The notes under the pieces: generated by a model
Databases searched by the model: none
The model's input: only the letters and a program-made list of their open reading frames with translations
What the model was told of the DNA's origin: nothing
Source of the DNA: Ardenticatenaceae bacterium
GTDB taxonomy: Bacteria > Chloroflexota > Anaerolineae > Promineifilales > Promineifilaceae
NCBI GenBank assembly: GCA_020634495.1
Contig: JACKBR010000102.1
Coordinates: 1-6,817 of the forward strand
Reading direction: 5' to 3'
Length of the DNA: 6,817 nucleotides
Made by a program: the position numbers and the translations under genes
In this document: in pieces, positions 6,220-6,817 of the stretch
Position numbering within the stretch: position 1 is the stretch's first letter
Layout: each line of letters starts with the position of its first letter

Positions 6220-6817
6220 TTGGGTAATTTTTATTCGCGATTTGTGTTTCCGCTGCTGCGGCGTCTAGATGCGGAGACGGTGCATGAGTGGACGCTGAGT
6301 CTGTTGCAACTGGCGCAGGGTGGGGTGGGACGGCCGTTCCTCAACAAAATCGCTGGCCCTTTACCCCATAACCCCGTTGAATTCGCCGGCCTTACCTTTC
6401 CCAATGTGCTGGGCATGGCCGCCGGGTTTGACAAAGATGTTCGCGTAGCCACTGGATTGGCCGCGCTGGGTTTTGGGCACATTGAGGTGGGGACGCTGAC
6501 TCCCCGGCCGCAAACGGGCAATCCACGTCCACGCATTTTTCGTTTGCCAGAGGACAAGGCCATTATTAACCGGATGGGTTTTCCCAATGGTGGGGTGATG
6601 ACTGCTGTGCCCCGATTACGCGCCCTGGCAGAACGGCCGCATCCGTTTGTGTTGGGGGTGAGCCTGGGCAAGCAAAAGGAAACACCACTGGCTGAGGCGG
6701 CGACTGATTATACGGCCGTTATGCAGGCGGTTTATCCATTTGCTGATTATTTGGCGGTGAATATTAGTTCGCCAAACACACCGGGCTTGCGGGAACTCCA
6801 GGGCGGTGATTATTTGG
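6220..6817 (+). CDS. pyrD: Dihydroorotate dehydrogenase (quinone), class 2, 5' part
   Basis: The first 199 codons of class 2 PyrD are present, and the window edge cuts the gene. The enzyme oxidises dihydroorotate to orotate in pyrimidine synthesis, passing electrons through FMN to membrane quinone. Visible marks are the N-terminal amphipathic membrane-binding segment (FVFPLLRRLDAETVHEWTL, about 8-26), GMAAGFDKD (65-73), VGTLTPRPQTGNPRPRIFRL (90-109), INRMGFPNGG (116-125), LGVSLGKQK (145-153) and VNISSPNTPGLRELQ (180-194). Ser184 is the expected catalytic base of class 2; class 1 has Cys. The FMN-site segment reads VSLGKQK where VNIGKNK is common. The start is uncertain because no ATG fits. 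TTG at 6220 is preferred, keeping the whole N-terminal helix; TTG at 6205 and GTG at 6244 are alternatives, with an in-frame TAA at 6202. No strong ribosome site is seen. It follows lepA by 32 bp. Confidence 0.93.
   Translation, partial: MGNFYSRFVFPLLRRLDAETVHEWTLSLLQLAQGGVGRPFLNKIAGPLPHNPVEFAGLTFPNVLGMAAGFDKDVRVATGLAALGFGHIEVGTLTPRPQTGNPRPRIFRLPEDKAIINRMGFPNGGVMTAVPRLRALAERPHPFVLGVSLGKQKETPLAEAATDYTAVMQAVYPFADYLAVNISSPNTPGLRELQGGDYL

Noticed and set aside
6231..6671. 146-codon minus-strand ORF at the right end
   Set aside because: Antisense to pyrD, whose plus-strand frame gives unmistakable class 2 motifs; Arg/Pro/Ser-rich shadow.
1..6817. tRNA, rRNA, CRISPR arrays, insertion sequences or att sites
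   Set aside because: Looked for cloverleaf, repeat-spacer patterns, transposase motifs and terminal inverted repeats; none seen.

Overview
The window looks like bacterial chromosomal DNA, most plausibly from a member of the Chloroflexota (Anaerolineae/Ardenticatenia-like). That placement is inference. It rests on the mix of an NB-ARC STAND regulator with TPR partner, a small cytoplasmic sulfite-oxidase-fold protein, LepA and a class 2 PyrD, and on the frequent CGGCCGTT word. No marker in the window fixes the phylum.

Layout, left to right. (a) 1-108 is noncoding and carries five heptamer direct repeats at an exact 11-bp period, reading leftward. (b) 109-2738, minus strand, is a two-gene operon: an HTH plus NB-ARC STAND ATPase followed, with a 1-nt TAATG overlap, by a separate TPR protein. 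Together they look like one STAND regulator split into two polypeptides. (c) 2739-2989 is a divergent control region with a candidate minus-strand promoter and a second array of four heptamer repeats of the same type, also at an 11-bp period, reading rightward. (d) 2990-3717, plus strand, holds an unannotated 58-aa peptide with a hydrophobic leader and a CX6C tail, then a shortened DJ-1/PfpI-like protein whose nucleophile cysteine position is glycine. A strong rho-independent terminator closes this unit. (e) 3781-4278, minus strand, encodes a molybdopterin-binding sulfite-oxidase-fold protein. (f) 4382-6817, plus strand, holds lepA (elongation factor 4), apparently leaderless, and the 5' part of pyrD, cut by the window edge.

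The left half (a-d) is richer in A+T and reads as accessory DNA. The right half (e-f) is ordinary housekeeping sequence. The most interesting possibility is that (a-d) form one signalling locus. In this view the STAND/TPR pair, or a regulator working with it, acts on the 11-bp-period repeats and controls a secreted or membrane peptide and the inactive DJ-1-like protein. The array at the left edge would then drive a second target just outside the window. The repeat arrays, gene order and missing cysteine are read directly from the sequence. The regulatory link between them is a hypothesis.
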